In this document: positions 9,231 through 17,472 of the stretch, piece after piece | Numbering within the stretch: the first letter of the stretch is position 1 | How the letters are laid out: every line of letters begins with the position of its first letter | Source of the DNA: Nitrospirota bacterium | Lineage (GTDB): Bacteria > Nitrospirota > Thermodesulfovibrionia > Thermodesulfovibrionales > JdFR-88 | DNA length: 64,000 nucleotides | Reading direction: 5' to 3' | NCBI GenBank assembly: GCA_014874185.1 | Contig: JACWAF010000035.1 | Location: 248,001-312,000 of the forward strand | Made by a program: the position numbers and the translations under genes | The notes under the pieces: generated by a model | The model's database searches: none | Seen by the model: the letters and a program-made list of their open reading frames with translations, nothing else | Told to the model about the DNA's origin: nothing

Positions 9231-9760
9231 TTTATTTTCTCCCGTTTGCCCCCGGAGCTTATGATCAGAACTACAAGGAATATCCCCAGGGCGGCAAGGC
9301 CGGCCCCCATGGCCTTTTTAATGCCCAGCCCGTCCCTTTCCGCGTTCAGCCCGCGATAGAGCCTGTTCACGTCGGCCCTTATGCCGTCAAGCTCTCCGGT
9401 TATCAGGCCCACCGAGCCGGAATTGCCCAGGTTCTCCTTGATTTCTTCGAGCCGCATGAAATCCGTATCAAGTTCTTTCATTGGTTCGCTTCTGCCGGGA
9501 TTTTTTTCGAATTTTCCGATGGCCTCCCGGGTCTTCACAATGGCGCTCTCGGTAAGGAACATATCAACCTTTATCTTCCGGAGGGCCGGGCAGGCGGCGT
9601 GCTTTTCCTCATAGATGCTCGACCGGTACTGAAGAGGGTTAGGCATAAGGTCTATCTCCCGCTGGGTATGGCAGGAGATGCAGAGGTCTTCCGCACGGGC
9701 GTGCCGGGCACATACGGAGAGCGCCAGAAGCATCAGGAAAAGGGCGGAAGCGTATCTCAT
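9227..9760 (-). CDS. Membrane-anchored monohaem c-type cytochrome-like protein
   Basis: 177 residues. A signal peptide ends near ARA (residue 23) and is followed at once by one haem c motif, CISCHTQRE. A long helical middle contains Cys in HAACPALRK. A C-terminal membrane segment (AGLAALGIFLVVLIIS) is followed by a Lys-rich tail. It is probably a periplasmic haem domain tethered to the inner membrane by its C-terminus. It lies between the dihaem lipoprotein gene and the helical-repeat gene in one operon. CISCH near the N-terminus recalls doxx or NapC-associated small cytochromes, but I do not recognise the family. Confidence 0.75.
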   Translation of the reverse strand: MRYASALFLMLLALSVCARHARAEDLCISCHTQREIDLMPNPLQYRSSIYEEKHAACPALRKIKVDMFLTESAIVKTREAIGKFEKNPGRSEPMKELDTDFMRLEEIKENLGNSGSVGLITGELDGIRADVNRLYRGLNAERDGLGIKKAMGAGLAALGIFLVVLIISSGGKREKIK

Positions 9761-9779
9761 CGGGTCTTCCTTTCCGGGT

Positions 9780-10088
9780 TCAGTCCATTATCGTGCATAC
9801 CTTGGGCACGCCCACGTAGAGATGGCATTTGTTGCAGGACGCTTCCGTATCGTGGCATATGACGCACTCCCTCTTCTCGAAGTCGCCTTTTGCTATGAGG
9901 TCCATGTGATGGGTGCGCCAGTATTCGCGCGGGAAGTGGTATTCAGGGGCGGCAGTCCCCCGTTTCATTTTTATCGCAAGCGGGCCCGTGCCGCCCCTGG
10001 ATTCCAGCTTCGGCTTGTCCACCCGTTCCGCGCATGCCGCAAGGGTTAGCAGACAGACCGGAAGGATGAGCATGGCCCTGAACCTCAA
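9780..10088 (-). CDS. Dihaem c-type cytochrome lipoprotein
   Basis: 102 residues. A lipoprotein signal ends in LTLAAC, with the lipid-bearing Cys at about residue 19. Two haem-binding motifs sit close together near the C-terminus, CVICH and CNKCH, separated by only 6 residues. HHMDL and YHFPREYW upstream offer His residues that could be distal ligands. The protein would be anchored on the periplasmic side of a membrane. It starts 1 base after the stop of the cytochrome b-like gene, so the two are cotranscribed and probably exchange electrons. The family is unnamed as far as I can tell. Confidence 0.8.
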   Translation of the reverse strand: MRFRAMLILPVCLLTLAACAERVDKPKLESRGGTGPLAIKMKRGTAAPEYHFPREYWRTHHMDLIAKGDFEKRECVICHDTEASCNKCHLYVGVPKVCTIMD

Positions 10089-10089
10089 T

Positions 10090-10797
10090 TTAAGTCTCCT
10101 CCTTTTCCAGAATGCCAGGGTTTTGCGGGGCTATTTCCGGGATAGATGAAGGCTTCTTGAACGGGACATCTTCCTGCGTGTTCAGGGCGCGCCGGGCCAT
10201 GGCGAGCGGCACGGCCACAAGCAGGAGGAGGACCATGCTGAAATGGAAGAGGAACACCGGGTCCGCCCTCTCCAGAAGGACCGGCCTCAATGTTATAAGC
10301 CCCAGCACGAAGGCCTTTATATCCACCAGGTCGGGCCTGGCCAGGCTGGTCATTAAAATCCCGGACAAGGAGGCAAGGAGGAACAAAAGGTAGACGATGC
10401 GGCCAGGCGTTTTGCGAGCAAGCCTCACGGCGGCAAGCATTATGAGCGGCACAGGGAGCACGTATCCCGCGATTATGCCCGAATCCTGAAACCCCAGGAT
10501 GACTCCGCGCACCGGATAGAAGAAATACCGCATGTGCCGGAGCACCACCAGAAAGAACGCCCAATGGAAGACCGTCTCGAAAAACCAGAGCAGCTTGCCC
10601 TCATTCTTTAAAGTGCCCCTCGCAAAGAGGACATCGCCCGCGAGATTAACCAGCAGCTTGAACCGCCCCGGGCCGCCCGGCACGGAGGCGGAGATGGCGT
10701 GCGGCACCCTGATGAAAAGATAAAATGTCCCCGCCGCGAGCACGAAGAACGCCAGATAGGAGAAAAAGATGTAAAAGAGGCTCAGGAAACCGGCCAT
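10090..10797 (-). CDS. Respiratory cytochrome b-like membrane protein (NarI/DsrM-like)
   Basis: Integral membrane protein of 235 residues from the ATG at 10797. This start is chosen over an upstream GTG-type extension because AAAGGA precedes it at the right distance and it begins with a clean membrane helix. About five helices are visible. His residues occur in HWAFFLVVLRHMRYFF (about 90-105) and HFSMVLLLL (about 195), the kind of pattern that holds haem b in nitrate-reductase gamma or DsrM-type quinone oxidoreductase subunits. It heads the operon of two haem c proteins, a helical secreted protein and a ferredoxin. A quinone-linked electron entry point is an inference. Confidence 0.7.
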   Translation of the reverse strand: MAGFLSLFYIFFSYLAFFVLAAGTFYLFIRVPHAISASVPGGPGRFKLLVNLAGDVLFARGTLKNEGKLLWFFETVFHWAFFLVVLRHMRYFFYPVRGVILGFQDSGIIAGYVLPVPLIMLAAVRLARKTPGRIVYLLFLLASLSGILMTSLARPDLVDIKAFVLGLITLRPVLLERADPVFLFHFSMVLLLLVAVPLAMARRALNTQEDVPFKKPSSIPEIAPQNPGILEKEET

Positions 10798-10875
10798 GGG
10801 AATTGTCCTTTTAAGGGGATAGTAGGGCTGCTTAAGTGCAAGTTTATCAGCAAACGGTCTGCCGGGCAACAGGAA

Positions 10876-10919
10876 AAATCCCCTCTTAAATTAAGGGGGG
10901 ACAGAGGGGGGTTATCTCC
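10876..10919. repeat. Family A palindromic repeat
   Basis: The hairpin AATCCCCTCTTAA/TTAAGGGGGG is followed by ACAGAGGGGGGTTATCTCC. It matches the unit at 16641-16690 closely. It lies upstream of the cytochrome operon (minus) and the aldolase gene (plus), in a divergent gap. Confidence 0.8.
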
Positions 10920-11028
10920 ATGCAGTAAAAATGTTTCCCTCTTCAAGATGAAGGGGTATAATACTTACTTATACAAGAATTAAAAACTCAGAATCCGGAT
11001 TTAAATTAAATGACTGAGGAGGGAATAA

Positions 11029-12369
11029 ATGAAAGCACTTGCGGAATTCATCGAGACACGGCATGGGGAGCCGGTCGTAAAGAACCAGAGAGAGTTCATC
11101 AACAACCTTGACGATATCGTCTTCGGCGCCGTTATGGAGCCGGACAAGGAGAAGAAGACCGCGCTCCTTACGGCCATAAAAGAGATCGCGAAGAGGGAGG
11201 GAATAATCCCCTCCTCCATCCATGATTTCTATGTGAGAATGGGCAAGGATTACCCTGGTTTCACCGTGCCCGCAATGAATATCCGCGGGCTCACCTATGA
11301 CGTGGCGAAGACGATATTCAGGAAGGCGCAGGCCATGGACGTGGGCGCCATGATATTCGAGATCGCCCGCTCTGAGATAGGCTATACCGGCCAGAGGCCG
11401 TTGGAATACTCCGCAGTAGTCATGGCCGCCGCCCTGAAAACCGGATATAAAGGGCCGGTCTTCATCCAGGGAGACCACTTCCAGCTTACGCTGAAAGGGT
11501 ATAAAAAGGATGCCGCCGGGGAGGTCAATTACATAAAGGGGCTTATAAAAGAGGCGGTCGAGGCCGAGTTCTACAACATAGACATAGACGCCTCCACACT
11601 GGTAGACCTCGACCAGCCCACCGTGAAAGAGCAGCAGAGGCCAAATTTCTCCCGGACGGCGGAACTCTGCGATTATATCAGGCAGATCCAGCCCGGGGAA
11701 GTAGCGGTCTCCGTGGGCGGCGAGATAGGCGAGATAGGGGGAAAAAACAGCACGCCCGACGAGCTTAGGGCATTCCTGGACGGCTTCAACGAGATGAACA
11801 GGGGAAAGGGAGAGGGCCTGAGCAAGCTCAGTGTCCAGACCGGCACATCGCACGGGGGCGTTGTTCTGCCGGACGGCACGCTTGCCAAGGTGAAGATAGA
11901 CTTCGACACCCTTAAAGTGCTCTCTGACATTGCCAGGAAGGAATACGGGCTTTCCGGATGCGTCCAGCACGGGGCGTCCACACTGCCCGAAAGCGCCTTC
12001 GACATGTTCCCCACGACAGGCACATCGGAGGTGCACCTTGCCACCGGATTCCAGAACATAATCTATGACAGCAGGCACCTGCCGGAGAGTTTCCGCCAGC
12101 AGGTCTACGATTTCATAAAGAAAGAATACGCCGGCGAGAAGAAAGAGACCGAGACCGAGGAGCAGTTCATCTACAAGACCCGGAAGAAAGGCTTCGGCCC
12201 GCTGAAGGAGAAGTGGTGGGGGCTGGACGCCGGGGTCCGCGAGAAGATCATGCAGGAGCTGGAGGACAAGTTCGGCCTGCTGTTTGAAAAGCTGAAAGTA
12301 GTCGGCTCCAGAAATCTGGTGGAAAAATCCGTAAAACCCGTCCTGGTGAAGAAGGAAGTGAAGCTCTAA
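11029..12369 (+). CDS. Class II fructose-bisphosphate aldolase family protein
   Basis: Predicted zinc-dependent aldolase that splits or forms fructose 1,6-bisphosphate. The 446 residues are longer than typical FbaA (about 350). FTVPAMNIRGLTYD (near residue 83) resembles the start of the class II barrel. The likely metal site is QGDHFQL (about 148-154). The phosphate loop region reads GTSHGGVV (about 270), and CVQHGAS follows. A good ribosome site GAGGAGGG precedes the ATG. The phosphofructokinase gene starts directly after the stop, supporting a glycolytic or gluconeogenic pair. The substrate could instead be tagatose bisphosphate or another sugar phosphate. Confidence 0.8.
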   Translation: MKALAEFIETRHGEPVVKNQREFINNLDDIVFGAVMEPDKEKKTALLTAIKEIAKREGIIPSSIHDFYVRMGKDYPGFTVPAMNIRGLTYDVAKTIFRKAQAMDVGAMIFEIARSEIGYTGQRPLEYSAVVMAAALKTGYKGPVFIQGDHFQLTLKGYKKDAAGEVNYIKGLIKEAVEAEFYNIDIDASTLVDLDQPTVKEQQRPNFSRTAELCDYIRQIQPGEVAVSVGGEIGEIGGKNSTPDELRAFLDGFNEMNRGKGEGLSKLSVQTGTSHGGVVLPDGTLAKVKIDFDTLKVLSDIARKEYGLSGCVQHGASTLPESAFDMFPTTGTSEVHLATGFQNIIYDSRHLPESFRQQVYDFIKKEYAGEKKETETEEQFIYKTRKKGFGPLKEKWWGLDAGVREKIMQELEDKFGLLFEKLKVVGSRNLVEKSVKPVLVKKEVKL

Positions 12370-13671
12370 TTGACCGGAATTCCCAGGAAGCGGGGCCGCG
12401 CGCCGAGGGGCAGGGAAGTGCTTGCGATACTGGTGGGCGGCGGCCCCGCCCCGGGCATCAACGGGGTGGTAAGCGCGGCCACGATCGAGGCCATAAAGCA
12501 CGGCCGGGAGGTGGTGGGGATAATGGGGGGCATAAACAGCCTCTTCAAGGCCGACCGCTCGTGCGCGGTAAAACTCACCCTTGACGCGGTCTCCTGGATA
12601 GAGGGCACCGGGGGTTCCGTCCTCCTCACCTCGCGCGGGATGCCGCAGAACTTCAGGAAGGCCATGTCAAACCTCATGTCCACACTGCGGTTCCTGAAGG
12701 TGCGGTATCTGCTTACCATAGGCGGCGAAGGAACGCTCTTCGTGGCCAAGGAGATAGAGAAGGCATCGAAGGGCGGCATCGCAGTCATTCATGTGCCCAA
12801 GTCCATAGACAACGACCTGCCGCTTCCAGCCGGCCTGCCCACCTTCGGCTACGAGACGGCGCGGCATTACGGCGTGCAGACGGTGAAAAACCTTAAAGAA
12901 GACGCCAAGACCACCCGGAGATGGTACTTTGTCAAGACGATGGGAAGGCAGACCGGGCACCTGGCGCTTGGCATCGGGAAGGCCGCGGGGGCCTCGGCCA
13001 CGCTCATCCCGGAGGAGTTCCCGCAGAAGGTCTCGTTCAGGAAGGTGGCCGACATCCTCGAAGGCACCATAATAAAACGTCTCGCCATGGGGAAGCCCTA
13101 CGGCGTGGCGGTGCTGGCCGAAGGCATATCGGGAAAATTCGACTACGCAGAACTTGAAAACCGCGAGCATATAGAGCGCGACGAGATGGGCCGGGTGAGC
13201 CTGTCGCGGATAAGTCTTTCAAAGATGATGAGGGAGATGGTGGAAGAGAGCCTTTCCAAAAAAGGCCTCCACGTCTGCATTACGGACAAGGACGTGGGGT
13301 ACGAGCTTCGCGCGGCCCCGCCAATCCCCTTTGACGTGGAATACACCCGCAACCTGGGCTACGGAGCGGTGAAATACCTCATCCACCTTGGTGGTACGGC
13401 GGGAATGGTGATATTCTACTCCGGAAAACTGCGCACAATTCCCTTCGCGGAGCTTATCGAAGAAGAGACCGGGAAGATAAAGGTGCGCTGCGTGGATCCG
13501 GACTCGGAGACATACGTGGTGGCCCGCGATTACATGTTCCGCCTGGAGCGGGAGGACTTTGACGACCCGAAGACACTGCAAAAACTGGCCCGGACGGCCC
13601 GCCTCACTCAGGCGGAATTCAGGAAGAGGTTCGAGTATACCCTGATTAACGAAAAAACCCGCCCCGGCTGA
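12370..13671 (+). CDS. 6-phosphofructokinase family protein
   Basis: Phosphorylates fructose 6-phosphate. The N-terminal loop VGGGPAPGINGVVSAA binds the phosphoryl donor. PKSIDND and MGRQTGHLALG are the classic substrate loops. The donor-type residues are mixed. GGEGT has Gly at the position where PPi enzymes have Asp, and has Glu where Asp is normal. PKSIDND has the Lys typical of PPi and plant-type ATP enzymes. Donor use therefore cannot be decided. The length is 433 residues. The TTG start abuts the aldolase stop, so the two are cotranscribed. Confidence 0.88.
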   Translation: MTGIPRKRGRAPRGREVLAILVGGGPAPGINGVVSAATIEAIKHGREVVGIMGGINSLFKADRSCAVKLTLDAVSWIEGTGGSVLLTSRGMPQNFRKAMSNLMSTLRFLKVRYLLTIGGEGTLFVAKEIEKASKGGIAVIHVPKSIDNDLPLPAGLPTFGYETARHYGVQTVKNLKEDAKTTRRWYFVKTMGRQTGHLALGIGKAAGASATLIPEEFPQKVSFRKVADILEGTIIKRLAMGKPYGVAVLAEGISGKFDYAELENREHIERDEMGRVSLSRISLSKMMREMVEESLSKKGLHVCITDKDVGYELRAAPPIPFDVEYTRNLGYGAVKYLIHLGGTAGMVIFYSGKLRTIPFAELIEEETGKIKVRCVDPDSETYVVARDYMFRLEREDFDDPKTLQKLARTARLTQAEFRKRFEYTLINEKTRPG

Positions 13672-13721
13672 TTCCGTTTTCGCTTTCTTTATTTTTATCG
13701 CATACCGGGCATTTATCCTGT

Positions 13722-13750
13722 TTCCCGCAGCGAATCCATTTTGATATATT
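13722..13750 (+). promoter_or_regulatory. Probable promoter giving a leaderless mRNA for the M16 peptidase
   Basis: TATATT (13745-13750) ends 7 bases before the ATG at 13758, where a -10 box would start transcription at or next to the ATG. No Shine-Dalgarno sequence is present. The -35 candidate TTCCCG (13722-13727), 17 bases upstream, is weak. Several other first genes in this window show the same arrangement. Confidence 0.5.
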
Positions 13751-13757
13751 AAATGTC

Positions 13758-15125
13758 ATGCTGAAACGCCTTCCTTTTGCGGTTGTGTTGATTTTGCTGG
13801 TTGCGGCAAATGCCCGGGCGCAGGGTATGTCCTCCAACATCCGGGAGAAGGACTTTCCCAACGGCCTGAAGGCGATAATCATGGAAGACCACAAGGCCCC
13901 GCTGGTCACTTTTCAGGTCTGGTACCGGGTTGGCTCCAGGGACGAGCAGGCCGGCACGGCCGGGATGAGCCACCTCCTGGAGCACATGATGTTCAAGGGC
14001 ACGAAAAGACTCGGCCCCTCGGAGTTCTCCAAAATCGTCCAGAAGAACGGTGGCATGGACAACGCGTTCACCACAAAGGACTGCACGGTATATTTCGAGG
14101 ATATCTCCTCGGACAGGCTGCCCATCGTGATGCGGATGGAGGCGGACAGGATGCAGAACCTGCGCCTGGACCCGGAGGAGATGCTCTCCGAGCGCGACGT
14201 GGTGATGGAAGAGCGCAGGATGCGCACCGACGACGACCCGCAGAACGCCCTGTACGAGGAAGTGATAGCCACGGCCTTCAAGGCCAGTTCGTACCACTGG
14301 CCGGTGATAGGCTGGATGAACTCGATAAAGAACATCACGCCGGAGATGCTGAGGAGCTATTACAAGTCCTTCTACTCGCCTGATAACGCGGTGGTCATAA
14401 TCGCCGGGGACGTAAAGCCGGATGCGGGCTTTAATCTGGTGCAGAAATATTTCGGGGCGATAAAACCCAGGCCCATGCCGAAGGTGTATGTCGCGGCCGA
14501 GCCGCCCCAGACGGGCGAAAAACGGGTCTATCTGAAGAAAGAGGCCCAGCTCCCCTATCTCCTCACCGCCTATCATGTCCCAAACGCCCTGAGCCCGGAC
14601 AGCTATGCGCTGGAGGGGCTGGCCTCGGTTCTTTCCGGCGGAAAAAGCGCGAGGCTTTACACCTCGCTTGTTTACCGGAAGCAGGTCGCCCTCTCGGCCT
14701 TCGCCGAGTACGACAGACTGAGCAAGGGCCCGTTCGCCTTTTACGCGGGCGGCACGCCCGCCGCGGGGCATACGGCGGAAGAGCTTGAGGCCGGGCTGAA
14801 CAAAGAGATTGAGAAGATAAAAAAAGCGCCCCCGACGGACTTCGAATTGCAAAAAGCAAAGAACCAGATAGAAGCAGAGTATACGATGGGGCAGGACTCG
14901 CTCTTTTATGAGGCCGAGACCGCCGGCATGTACGAGATGCTGGGGGACTGGCGGCTGAAAGACAAGTTCATAGAGAACGTGCGGAAGGTGACGGCGGCCG
15001 ACGTAAGCCGGGTTGCCCGGAAATATCTGACCAAAGACAACAGCACCGTGGGCATACTCGTCCCGTTAAAGGGGAAGACCGAAGAGAAGCCTCCTGTTGC
15101 CCCAGGGGAAGGGCATGTACGCTGA
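13758..15125 (+). CDS. Periplasmic M16 zinc peptidase, active subunit
   Basis: Processing-protease family enzyme with a signal peptide ending near ANARAQG (residue 23). The inverted zinc motif HLLEH (in GMSHLLEHMMFKG, about residues 74-78) and the distal Glu in VVMEERRMRTD (about 153) complete the metal site. A second, non-catalytic M16 domain fills the C-terminal half. Its 455 residues fit the family. The next gene is also M16 but lacks HxxEH, as in known heterodimers of an active and an inactive subunit. No Shine-Dalgarno sequence is seen, and a -10 box lies just before the ATG. Confidence 0.92.
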   Translation: MLKRLPFAVVLILLVAANARAQGMSSNIREKDFPNGLKAIIMEDHKAPLVTFQVWYRVGSRDEQAGTAGMSHLLEHMMFKGTKRLGPSEFSKIVQKNGGMDNAFTTKDCTVYFEDISSDRLPIVMRMEADRMQNLRLDPEEMLSERDVVMEERRMRTDDDPQNALYEEVIATAFKASSYHWPVIGWMNSIKNITPEMLRSYYKSFYSPDNAVVIIAGDVKPDAGFNLVQKYFGAIKPRPMPKVYVAAEPPQTGEKRVYLKKEAQLPYLLTAYHVPNALSPDSYALEGLASVLSGGKSARLYTSLVYRKQVALSAFAEYDRLSKGPFAFYAGGTPAAGHTAEELEAGLNKEIEKIKKAPPTDFELQKAKNQIEAEYTMGQDSLFYEAETAGMYEMLGDWRLKDKFIENVRKVTAADVSRVARKYLTKDNSTVGILVPLKGKTEEKPPVAPGEGHVR

Positions 15126-15154
15126 AAAAAACATGCATATGAAGGATATGGGAA

Positions 15155-16669
15155 TTGGATAAAAATCTTGGCCGGAAAATCTCCCCTCGCCCCTCAACCT
15201 GCACCCCAAAAAGTCTGCGCCTTTTCGGGGACCCCGTTCCAAAGAGGGGTAATTCCTCCCTTTGGCAAAGGGAGGTTAGGTGGGATTTTATAAATCAATG
15301 TTGCAATCGTATTCCCCTTGAGAGAAATCTGGCGGCGGTTTTCATCTCCGTTTTCTTTTTACTTCTCCTTTCTGCAACATCCTTCGCCATGGACGTAAAA
15401 CGGGAGGTCCTTCCAAACGGACTTGTGCTCCTTTATTCTGAAAAGCACAATCTTCCGCTTGTGATGGTGGACCTTACCGTAAAGGCGGGGCCGCTGGACG
15501 AACCGGCTGACAAGGCCGGGCTTGCGTATCTCACATCGGCCCTCCTTACGGAAGGCACAAAAACAATGACCTCCGCCGGGATAAGCAACCAGGTAGACTT
15601 CATCGGCGCGGATCTGGAGGCGTCCACCAGCGACGACTTCACGACCGTGTCGCTCTCCGTACTGAAAAAGGACCTGGACAAGGGTTTCCGGATATTCTCG
15701 GACTGCGTGCTGGACCCGGTATTCGACCCCAGGGAGATCGCGCGGGTGAAGGCGCAGACGAAGGACAGCCTGAAGCAGGCTGAAGACGACCCGGAGTTTG
15801 TGGCCCGGAAGGCGTTCAAAAAGGCCGTTTACGGCCCGTTCCCGTATGGCAGGCTTGTGCAGGGCTCGCCGCAAACACTGGACGCGATAACCAGAAACGA
15901 CCTCGTAAAGTTCCATGACCGGTTCTATGTGCCGGCCAATTCGATCCTCACCGTGGTGGGCGACATCACCCCCGCGGAGCTTAAAGCCCTTCTTAACAAG
16001 TATTTCGGCAACTGGCAGGGGAGGCCCTTTCCCGCGATGGCCAGCCCGCGGGGGCCGCAAGAGCCGAAGCCCCAGGCCTGGTTCATAAACAAGGAGATCA
16101 CCCAGGCCACAATCCTTTATGGGAACCTGGGCATCAGGCGCGACAACCCGGACTTCTACGCCGCAAGCGTTATGAACTACATCCTTGGCGGGGGCGGGTT
16201 CGCCTCACGCCTGATGGCCGATATCAGGGACAAACTGGGGCTTGCCTATGACGTCCACAGCTACTTCACCACGGACAAGCATAAGGGGATATTCGAGATA
16301 GGCGTGCAGACGAAGAACCGCTCGGCCAAGGAGGTGATAGACCTGGTGGACAGGGATATAGAGCAGATCCGTTCCAGGCCCGTAACCGCCCAGGAGCTGA
16401 AGGACGCAAAGGCCTATCTCACCGGCAGCTTCCCCAGGAAACTGGACACGATGCGCAAGATAGCGGACTTCCTCTCCCAGGTGGAATTCTATGACCTCGG
16501 GCCGGACTTCATTGACAAGTATCCAGGGTATATAAACCGGGTAACCGCGGATGACGTACTCCGCGCGGCAAGGAAGTACATAACTCCCGATAAAAGGGTC
16601 CTTGTCGTGGTCGGCAATCAGTCTGAAACCGGTCTGAAGCTAACCCCACTCTATCCCCCCTTAAATTAA
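15155..16669 (+). CDS. M16 peptidase-like protein, inactive partner subunit
   Basis: M16 fold with the zinc motif lost: where HxxEH should stand, the sequence reads AGLAYLTSALLTEGT. It is probably the regulatory half of a heterodimer with the preceding active M16 protein. A signal peptide (NLAAVFISVFFLLLLSATSFA) begins only around residue 57. The stretch before it is translated from palindromic repeats and is unlikely to be genuine. The TTG at 15155 is therefore doubtful. CTG 15329 or ATT 15311 would give a proper secreted form, and ATG 15389 would lose the signal. The last residues (LTPLYPPLN) and the stop also come from a repeat at the 3' end. Confidence 0.85.
   Translation: MDKNLGRKISPRPSTCTPKSLRLFGDPVPKRGNSSLWQREVRWDFINQCCNRIPLERNLAAVFISVFFLLLLSATSFAMDVKREVLPNGLVLLYSEKHNLPLVMVDLTVKAGPLDEPADKAGLAYLTSALLTEGTKTMTSAGISNQVDFIGADLEASTSDDFTTVSLSVLKKDLDKGFRIFSDCVLDPVFDPREIARVKAQTKDSLKQAEDDPEFVARKAFKKAVYGPFPYGRLVQGSPQTLDAITRNDLVKFHDRFYVPANSILTVVGDITPAELKALLNKYFGNWQGRPFPAMASPRGPQEPKPQAWFINKEITQATILYGNLGIRRDNPDFYAASVMNYILGGGGFASRLMADIRDKLGLAYDVHSYFTTDKHKGIFEIGVQTKNRSAKEVIDLVDRDIEQIRSRPVTAQELKDAKAYLTGSFPRKLDTMRKIADFLSQVEFYDLGPDFIDKYPGYINRVTADDVLRAARKYITPDKRVLVVVGNQSETGLKLTPLYPPLN
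15175..15290. repeat. Composite family A palindromic repeat overlapping the 5' end of an M16 gene
   Basis: Arms AATCTCCCCTCGCCCCTCAACC and GAGGTTAGGTGGGATTT are roughly inverted around inner hairpins, including CCCCAAAAAG...CTTTTCGGGG and CCTCCCTTTGGCAAAGGGAGG. The unit sits where the start and ribosome site of the second M16 gene would be expected, and seems to have displaced them. Confidence 0.75.
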
Positions 16670-16690
16670 GGAGGGACAGAGGGGGTTAAG
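16641..16690. repeat. Family A palindromic repeat supplying the stop codon of the M16 gene
   Basis: TAACCCCACTCTATCCCCCCTTAA/TTAAGGAGGGACAGAGGGGGTTA forms a nearly complete palindrome about 50 bases long. The TAA at 16667-16669 that ends the upstream M16 gene lies in its centre, so the repeat has replaced the original 3' end. It probably also acts as a transcript-end hairpin. Confidence 0.8.
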
Positions 16691-16760
16691 GATGATTAAT
16701 GCCCCGTTGCTGTGCTAAAATACTTTCTGCATATTTTCTGCCCTCCGGGGCGGAAGCGAA

Positions 16761-16797
16761 GGTCCCCTCCCTGGAGGGGCGCAGGGGTGGGTTGTTT
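16761..16797. repeat. Family B palindromic repeat upstream of tRNA-Ala
   Basis: GGTCCCCTCCCTGGAGGGG plus the tail CGCAGGGGTGGGTTGTTT. It is nearly identical to 4035-4067 and to the reverse complement of 50949-50990. It ends 4 bases before the tRNA gene, which must then be transcribed through or from just upstream of it. Confidence 0.8.
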
Positions 16798-16801
16798 AAA
16801 A

Positions 16802-16874
16802 GGGCGGCTAGCTCAGCTGGGAGAGCACCACGTTCGCAACGTGGGGGTCGAGGGTTCGAATCCCTTGCCGTCCA
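16802..16874 (+). tRNA. tRNA-Ala (anticodon CGC)
   Basis: The cloverleaf was folded by eye. The acceptor GGGCGGC pairs with GCCGTCC and includes the G3:U70 wobble that marks alanine tRNAs. The anticodon stem is CCACG/CGTGG with loop TTCGCAA, and the T arm is GAGGG-TTCGAAT-CCCTT. The discriminator is A. The 3' CCA is not encoded (CTT follows), so it is added after transcription. It reads GCG codons. Confidence 0.95.
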
Positions 16875-16915
16875 CTTTTTATTCTCTTCCGGCCGCAAGC
16901 TTCAGCAAAAAAGCT

Positions 16916-16944
16916 TTTCCATATGCCCCTTGATTTGCTAAAAT
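16916..16944 (+). promoter_or_regulatory. Probable promoter of the lipoprotein gene (leaderless pattern)
   Basis: TTTCCA (16916-16921), a 17-base spacer and TAAAAT (16939-16944) precede the ATG at 16950 by only 5 bases. Transcription would start at about the ATG, and no ribosome site is visible. Confidence 0.45.
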
Positions 16945-16949
16945 CATCC

Positions 16950-17444
16950 ATGAAGAATTTGCTTCGCCCTCTAATGTCTGTCTTCCTGGCTCTCTTCCTT
17001 GGCTCTTGCGCTGGCAACCAGCTTGTGGCCCAGGACACCGGCTATTCCTCTTTCATCAATAACCTGAAGTATACCGCCATACTCTACGGCGGCTGGCACC
17101 CCAGCTGGCCGCAGTCCATGGTCATCCTTTATGACGAAAGCAGGTATGACGTGGTGCCCAGGCTCAGGGAATCGGCCTACAAAAAAATCCCCCACCTCGG
17201 GCCGAAAGACGCCCTGGACCTGGCCCTCGATTACCTGGGCTATCGAAGAGACCCGGAGAAGCTCCAGGTGCGCGTCATTACCGACCAGGAAGGCAACCTC
17301 GTAGGCTATGATTTCAGGCCCCCGAAGTATTCCGAAGGCGGCAGGACCGAGAATATAGACGCCTTCTATTTCCTTGAAAAGGGCCGCAGGGTGGAAGTGA
17401 AGATAGTCCCTCCCCTGCGCATGCCGGGCCAGGACTTCCTCTAA
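16950..17444 (+). CDS. Small lipoprotein of unknown function
   Basis: 164 residues from the ATG at 16950. This start is preferred over the in-frame ATG nine codons earlier because it begins the signal peptide directly (MKNLLRPLMSVFLALFLGSC). The lipobox LGSC marks lipidation at about residue 20. The mature part is mostly mixed alpha/beta, with Trp-rich GGWHPSWPQSMVILYDE and the C-terminal FYFLEKGRRVEVKIVPPL. It is probably attached to the outer or inner membrane facing the periplasm. I recognise no family. It stands alone, converging on the CBS-domain gene across a gap filled with hairpins. Confidence 0.75.
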   Translation: MKNLLRPLMSVFLALFLGSCAGNQLVAQDTGYSSFINNLKYTAILYGGWHPSWPQSMVILYDESRYDVVPRLRESAYKKIPHLGPKDALDLALDYLGYRRDPEKLQVRVITDQEGNLVGYDFRPPKYSEGGRTENIDAFYFLEKGRRVEVKIVPPLRMPGQDFL

Positions 17445-17472
17445 ACCAAAGAAAAGGACAAAGAAAGAACCT

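Noticed and set aside
10969-12501. 510-codon minus-strand frame across the aldolase gene
   Set aside because: It is an open antisense frame produced by GC-rich codons. The plus strand encodes a clear aldolase with a ribosome site.
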